DNA of 64,000 nt from contig OY969912.1 in NCBI GenBank assembly GCA_963704505.1, forward strand, positions 620,001-684,000, in the 5' to 3' direction. This DNA is from VRUE01 sp963704505. Its GTDB lineage: Bacteria > Actinomycetota > Thermoleophilia > Solirubrobacterales > 70-9. The notes beneath the pieces are model-generated. The model did not search any database. It was given only the letters and a program-made list of their open reading frames with translations, and was not told the origin of the DNA. Position numbers and translations under genes: made by a program. Shown here in pieces: positions 60,516-64,000 of the stretch (positions are counted from its first letter, which is position 1; each line of letters begins with the position of its first letter).

Positions 60516-61064
60516 TCAGGATCCGTCGAGCAGTCGGTCGAGGGCCAGCGCCAGGATCCGCTCGCGGCCCTTCCGATCCCGCGGAACGGCGATGAAGTAG
60601 GTGCCGACCATCAGCGAGTAGGCGAGCATGGTGCGCGCCTCGACCTCGTCCTCCTCCTCGCAGAACTGACCGAAGAGCGAGCGCAGGAAGTCCATCCGCC
60701 GGCGGTCGATTCGGCGCAGGCGAGTGGCGACGGCCCGGTCGCGCCGTGCCCAGTCCCGGATCGCGAGCTCGACCTCGAAGTCGGCCGAGGGGCTGAGCTC
60801 GACCAGCTGCCGCAGCCTCGCCCGCGGGTCGGCGGCCTGCCCTTCGATGAGCGCGATGACGTCGTCGGTCCCGGCCTTCTCCCAGCCGTCGAGGGCCTCG
60901 TCGAGGAGCGCCTGGCGATCCTTGAAGTGCCAGTAGAAGCCGCCCTTTGTGACACCGAGCGATGCCGCCAGCGTCTCCACTCGCACCGCGTCGGGGCCAC
61001 CGTCGGCGAGCGCCCGCAGGGCCGCATCCGTCCAGGCGCCGCGCGGTGTTCGGACCTTTGCCAC
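60516..61064 (-). CDS. TetR-family repressor
   Basis: This 182-residue protein opens with TDAALRALADGGPDAVRVETLAASLGVTKGGFYWHFKDRQALLDEALDGWE, a standard TetR DNA-binding domain, and a helical sensor domain. The start GTG 61064 is chosen because the 36 codons upstream would cover the operators and promoter of the divergent gene. Two palindromes lie in the 66-base gap. It most likely controls itself and the DUF2867 gene. Confidence 0.87.
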   Translation of the reverse strand: MAKVRTPRGAWTDAALRALADGGPDAVRVETLAASLGVTKGGFYWHFKDRQALLDEALDGWEKAGTDDVIALIEGQAADPRARLRQLVELSPSADFEVELAIRDWARRDRAVATRLRRIDRRRMDFLRSLFGQFCEEEDEVEARTMLAYSLMVGTYFIAVPRDRKGRERILALALDRLLDGS

Positions 61065-61074
61065 CCGCGTATCT

Positions 61075-61134
61075 ATACGCGAGCGTATTGACAGACGCAA
61101 GCGGTCGGCGTATCGTCCATACGTAGACGTATGG
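61075..61134 (+). promoter_or_regulatory. Promoter with two TetR operators upstream of the DUF2867 gene
   Basis: TTGACA (61088-61093) and TATCGT (61111-61116) are 17 bases apart. ATACGC-GA-GCGTAT (61075-61088) touches the -35 box. CCATACGTAGACGTATGG (61117-61134) is a perfect 18-bp palindrome between the -10 box and the gene and includes the ATG at 61131. The transcript would start about eight bases before this ATG. Both sites contain ATACG/CGTAT half-sites, so one repressor can bind both. Confidence 0.72.
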
Positions 61135-61772
61135 AAACCGCGACGGGAAACAGGATCCCCAACGAGGAGCACGAATCGCGTCCCTGGCGGATCGGGGAGA
61201 TCGTGCCCGACTTCACCCTCGAGGACGCCTGGGCCCTTCCGGCCCGGGGCGGCGCGGCGGACTTCCAGACCTTGGTGGACCTCCTTCTCGCCTCCGATCC
61301 CCGCACTGCGGAATCACGTCCCACCAGGGCCCTGTGGGCGCTCCGCGACAAGCTCGGAGGCTGGCTCGACCTGGGCCGCATCTCCGCTCCCTCATCCGAG
61401 GGCGGCGGGGGGGAGCTCGCGATTCCCGGAACCGCTGAGCCGTCCCTGGCCGGCAGGCTGCCCGACGACCTCCGCGACTCGGCCACCGGCGTGCGGTTCC
61501 GCTCGCTTCCCTTCGTCCCCCTCTATCGGACCGACGACGAGTTCGCCGCCGAGATCTCGAACAAGACCGTCCACGGCGTCATGCACCTCGGTTGGGTCGA
61601 GGTCGGAGACGGGCTCCACCAGGGGGAGATGGGGGTCTACGTCAAGCCGCGGGGGGCCCTGGGGAAGGGGTACATGGAGTTGATCAAGCCGTTCCGGCAC
61701 TGGATCGTCTACCCGGCCCTGATGCGGCAGACCGAGCGGACCTGGGCTCGGGCTCAGGCCGCTTCGTCGTAG
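61131..61772 (+). CDS. DUF2867-family protein
   Basis: This 213-residue protein reads WRIGEIVPDFTLEDAWALPARGGAADFQTLVDLL, LWALRDKLGGWLDLGR, SLPFVPLYRTDDEFAAEISNKTVHGVMHLGWV and MGVYVKPRGALGKGYMELIKPFRHWIVYPALMRQ. The last stretch is typical of DUF2867 proteins, which resemble SRPBCC-fold ligand binders. It is controlled by the adjacent TetR gene, judging from operators on its promoter. The function is unknown. Its end overlaps a convergent membrane-protein gene by 19 bases. Confidence 0.78.
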   Translation: METATGNRIPNEEHESRPWRIGEIVPDFTLEDAWALPARGGAADFQTLVDLLLASDPRTAESRPTRALWALRDKLGGWLDLGRISAPSSEGGGGELAIPGTAEPSLAGRLPDDLRDSATGVRFRSLPFVPLYRTDDEFAAEISNKTVHGVMHLGWVEVGDGLHQGEMGVYVKPRGALGKGYMELIKPFRHWIVYPALMRQTERTWARAQAASS

Positions 61773-62083
61773 GCGAGCGGCTGGCGCGCGCACCAGGCGG
61801 CGAAGAGGACGACCGCGACCGCGGCGCCGAGCCAGTGCAGGCCGACGATCACGGCGAGGATGCTGGGCAGCCCGGCGAGCACGGCGCCGAGCAGCGTGTG
61901 CGGGATCGGCAGGTGGAGAATCCGCGCGGTGAGCCAGGCGCAGGCGATCCAGGCAGCCGGTCCGGTGAACCAACCCCAGTCCTCGAAGAAGGAATGCGGG
62001 AGGGCGATTCCGAGGAGCGCCGAGAGGATCGCCACCGCCACCAGCTGGACGAAAGCGACCTTGAGGAAGGTCTCCAAGCTCAC
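61754..62083 (-). CDS. Small integral membrane protein of unknown function
   Basis: This 109-residue protein has three to four hydrophobic helices (LKVAFVQLVAVAILSALLGIAL, GPAAWIACAWLTARIL, LLGAVLAGLPSILAVIVG, LGAAVAVVLFAAWCA). It starts at ATG 62083, 26 bases from tRNA-Val. The family is not recognised. Helix spacing and the absence of charged segments suggest a compact membrane bundle. Confidence 0.65.
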   Translation of the reverse strand: MSLETFLKVAFVQLVAVAILSALLGIALPHSFFEDWGWFTGPAAWIACAWLTARILHLPIPHTLLGAVLAGLPSILAVIVGLHWLGAAVAVVLFAAWCARQPLAYDEAA

Positions 62084-62108
62084 GTTGCCACAATAGTCAA
62101 CGCCTCTC

Positions 62109-62181
62109 GGGCGGTTAGCTCAGTTGGGAGAGCGCCTGCCTTACAAGCAGGAGGTCACTGGTTCGAGCCCAGTACCGCCCA
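62109..62181 (+). tRNA. tRNA-Val (anticodon TAC)
   Basis: This 73-base cloverleaf has acceptor GGGCGGT/ACCGCCC, D-arm GCTC/GAGC, anticodon stem CCTGC/GCAGG around CTTACAA (anticodon TAC) and T-arm CTGGTTCGAGCCCAG. CCA is not encoded. Confidence 0.96.
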
Positions 62182-62259
62182 TCGCATCGACCTTCCCTGG
62201 CTCCGAACGGGCCATACCTGTCTCTTTACAGCGTCGGGGGTCCGATCTACGGTGGCAGC

Positions 62260-63252
62260 ATGACCTCGATTCGGATCGCTCCCCGCGCCTCACTCATCGC
62301 CGGCCTGGCCCTCGCGCTCTTCGCGATCGTCGCGGCTCCCGCCGAGGCGACCTTCCCCGGCAAGCCGGGGCCGATCGTCTACTCGAAGGTCAACCTCGGC
62401 GAAGCGGCCGGCGTCACCGGCGGCCTCTTCTCCCATGGACCGCGGGCGGCCCAGAAGCCGGTGCAGCTGACCAGCGAAGGGCGCGACAGCACCCCCTCAT
62501 TCTCGGCCGACGGCAGGCGGATCGTCTTCTCCGGGGACCGTGACCTGCTCGCCACCAGCGGCCAGCACATCTACGTCATGGATGCCGACGGCGACGGCGT
62601 CAAACAGCTCACGGTCGGCGACGGCTATGACTCCAACCCGACCTTCTCGCCCGACGGCCGCACGGTCGTCTTCGACCGCGCCGAAAAAGACTCCGCGCGC
62701 TTCCACCTCTACGCGGTCGGCGTGGATGGCAGTGGACTTCGGCAGCTGACCAGCGGCTCCAACAACGAGTCCGACCCGGTCTTCACCCCCGACGGCAGGC
62801 GGATCATCTACGTCAGCAACGCCGACAAAGACGCCCGCTCCGACCACTCCGACATCTTCTCGATGGCCCCCGACGGCAGCCACCAGAGGGTTCTGATCGA
62901 CGGCCCCCGCAACGAGAGCGAACCGGATGTCTCACCCGACGGCCGTCGGATCGTCTTCGCCAGCAACCGGGACCACGGCCCGAACCTGTTCCTCGCCGCG
63001 GCGAACGGCCGAGTGGTCGGCGCGATCACCCATAACAAGGGCGACTGCTTCCGCGGCCGTTGCTACACCGGCCCGGCCTTCTCCCCCGACGGCCGCCACA
63101 TCGTCGCCAACAGCGGCGGCCGCTACACCTCGACCCTGAGTGTGATTCGGACCGACGGCTCAGGGATGAAGACCTTTGACAGCGGGGGCACGGAAGAAGA
63201 AGGGTTCGGGACCCGCGTCGGGCCCGCGACCTGGGGTCCCGCCCCGCGATAA
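62260..63252 (+). CDS. Exported TolB-like (PD40) beta-propeller protein
   Basis: This 330-residue protein has a signal peptide (LIAGLALALFAIVAAPAEA) and about six PD40/TolB-type repeats: PSFSADGRRIVFSGDRD, PTFSPDGRTVVFDRAEKD, PVFTPDGRRIIYVSNADKD, PDVSPDGRRIVFASNRDHG and PAFSPDGRHIVANSGG, each pairing a DGRRI strand with the next blade. It has no membrane anchor besides the signal. Proteins of this type act as extracellular binding propellers; no ligand can be named. The start ATG 62260 is the first before the signal. Confidence 0.82.
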   Translation: MTSIRIAPRASLIAGLALALFAIVAAPAEATFPGKPGPIVYSKVNLGEAAGVTGGLFSHGPRAAQKPVQLTSEGRDSTPSFSADGRRIVFSGDRDLLATSGQHIYVMDADGDGVKQLTVGDGYDSNPTFSPDGRTVVFDRAEKDSARFHLYAVGVDGSGLRQLTSGSNNESDPVFTPDGRRIIYVSNADKDARSDHSDIFSMAPDGSHQRVLIDGPRNESEPDVSPDGRRIVFASNRDHGPNLFLAAANGRVVGAITHNKGDCFRGRCYTGPAFSPDGRHIVANSGGRYTSTLSVIRTDGSGMKTFDSGGTEEEGFGTRVGPATWGPAPR

Positions 63253-63402
63253 GGCCGGCGGCACAGCACGCGGCCAGGCGTGCCGCCGTTTCCCTGGCTG
63301 TGGCCGCGTGCACCCTTCTCCCCATCTCGGGACCCGAACCTCCCCTGGCGGGCGATTGGATCTACCTGTACGCTTGAGCACAAGGTGAAGGAGAGGTGGG
63401 GA

Positions 63403-64000
63403 GTGAATAGGAAGAAGCTGGCGATGGTTTGCGGCGCGGCCCTCGTCGTGCTCGCGATCGGCGGAACCGCCGATGCGCTCACGGTCCGCTCCGGCGACCT
63501 GATCCTCAAAGCCGACGGCGGCTTCGCGCCGACGGCGCTGCCCAAGCACGAAAACGCGCCGATCACGATCCACGGCGGCGGCAGCCTCTCGACCGCCTCC
63601 GGCGCCTACCCGCCGGTGCTCGAAAACATCAACGTCGAATTCGACCGCCACGGCGCCGTCGAAACGACCGGACTGCCGGTCTGCTCGCAGCCGAAGCTGG
63701 AAGCGACGACCACCCCGCAGGCGCGCAAGCAGTGCCCGGGAGCGATCGTCGGCAAGGGCAACGGCAATGCCGTCGTCGTCTTCCCGGAATCGAAACCGAT
63801 CCCGGTGAGCTCGCCGATCACGATCTTCAACGGCCCGAAAAAGGGCGGCAATCCGACCGTCCTCGCCCACGCCTACACGACGGTGCCGGTGCCGACCACC
63901 TTCATCGTCCCGATCGTCATCGAAAAAATCCATAAGGGCGTCTACGGCTACCGCACGAAAGCGAAGATCCCGAGGATCGCCGGCGGCGCCGGGATCCCGC
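63403..64000 (+). CDS. Exported protein of unknown function (partial, runs off the window)
   Basis: The visible 199 residues begin at GTG 63403, preceded by GGAGAGGTGGGGA, with a signal peptide (KLAMVCGAALVVLAIGGTADA). The mature part is beta-rich with DLILKADGGFAPTALPKHENAPITIHGGGSLSTASGAYPPVLENINVEFDRHGAVETTGLPVC, and an AxKQCPGAIVGKGN stretch with a second Cys. This FDRHG...TGLPxC...CPxAxVG pattern recurs in exported proteins of this actinobacterial group as far as recalled; no function is known. The stop is beyond the window. The 150 bases upstream show no other feature. Confidence 0.7.
   Translation, partial: MNRKKLAMVCGAALVVLAIGGTADALTVRSGDLILKADGGFAPTALPKHENAPITIHGGGSLSTASGAYPPVLENINVEFDRHGAVETTGLPVCSQPKLEATTTPQARKQCPGAIVGKGNGNAVVVFPESKPIPVSSPITIFNGPKKGGNPTVLAHAYTTVPVPTTFIVPIVIEKIHKGVYGYRTKAKIPRIAGGAGIP

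Overview
The window is a dense, high-GC bacterial chromosome segment. Its gene content points to an actinobacterium, most likely of the Thermoleophilia/Solirubrobacterales type. The clues are the dnaK-grpE-dnaJ-hspR heat-shock operon, three-part PurS/PurQ/PurL, an inositol-1-phosphate synthase beside a CDP-alcohol phosphotransferase, an F420-type luciferase-like oxidoreductase, many GTG/TTG starts, several start codons placed right behind a -10 box, and many exported proteins with lysine-rich tails. The placement is inferred from gene content; no species is named. No phage, IS element, CRISPR array or resistance island is visible, and no gap between genes exceeds 300 bases.

Layout. 1-6.1 kb: end of a membrane protein, then pyruvate dehydrogenase E1alpha-E1beta-E2, a DsbA-like protein and E3 on the minus strand. 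6.1-9.5 kb: thiamine genes (thiE; TPP riboswitch-thiO-thiSG fusion) and tRNA-Lys. 9.6-12.8 kb: LOG protein, an ArsR/AHSA1 pair and an exported protein. 12.8-27.6 kb: purine genes in three minus-strand groups (purF-purN-purH; purC-purS-purQ-purL; purD-purE-purB), interrupted by a TetR/MFS efflux pair and a P450. 27.6-33.3 kb: GYD protein, a multidomain lytic transglycosylase with a membrane-anchored partner, and ClpB. 33.4-37.5 kb: exported IPT/PASTA protein and a DrrAB-type ABC exporter with a MarR regulator. 37.5-41.6 kb: heat-shock operon with an apparent frameshift in dnaK. 41.8-53.1 kb: two EEP-fold phosphodiesterases, cytochrome c, endonuclease III, and a phosphatidylinositol-type lipid cluster (PAP2, CDP-alcohol transferase, Ino1). 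That cluster is followed by a glycosyltransferase-PHP fusion, a uracil-glycosylase-like protein, an LLM oxidoreductase, an RNA methyltransferase and a histone-H1-like/phasin-like protein. 53.1-57.9 kb: argF, lgt, prmC, lysS and an atypical SDR. 57.9-64 kb: an unusual tRNA-Glu, exported beta-propeller and lysine-tailed proteins, a TetR/DUF2867 pair and tRNA-Val.

The most unusual signal is two families of short dispersed palindromes that have entered protein-coding genes without breaking them. Family A (four copies: two in the E2 linker, one in grpE, one in the purE-purB gap) has constant outer stem, linkers and loop but an inner stem whose two arms change together between copies. Its copies in pdhC and grpE are read in the same frame and give the same peptide pattern. 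Family B (three copies: in purQ, at the 3' end of lysS, and between nth and a hydrolase) is a roughly 45-base hairpin. Both behave like protein-coding palindromic elements of the Rickettsia RPE kind, but their sequences were not recognised. Other points of interest are a tRNA-Glu with a 22-base D-loop insertion, a ThiS-ThiG fusion, a half-glycosyltransferase fused to a PHP domain, and operators laid over start codons.
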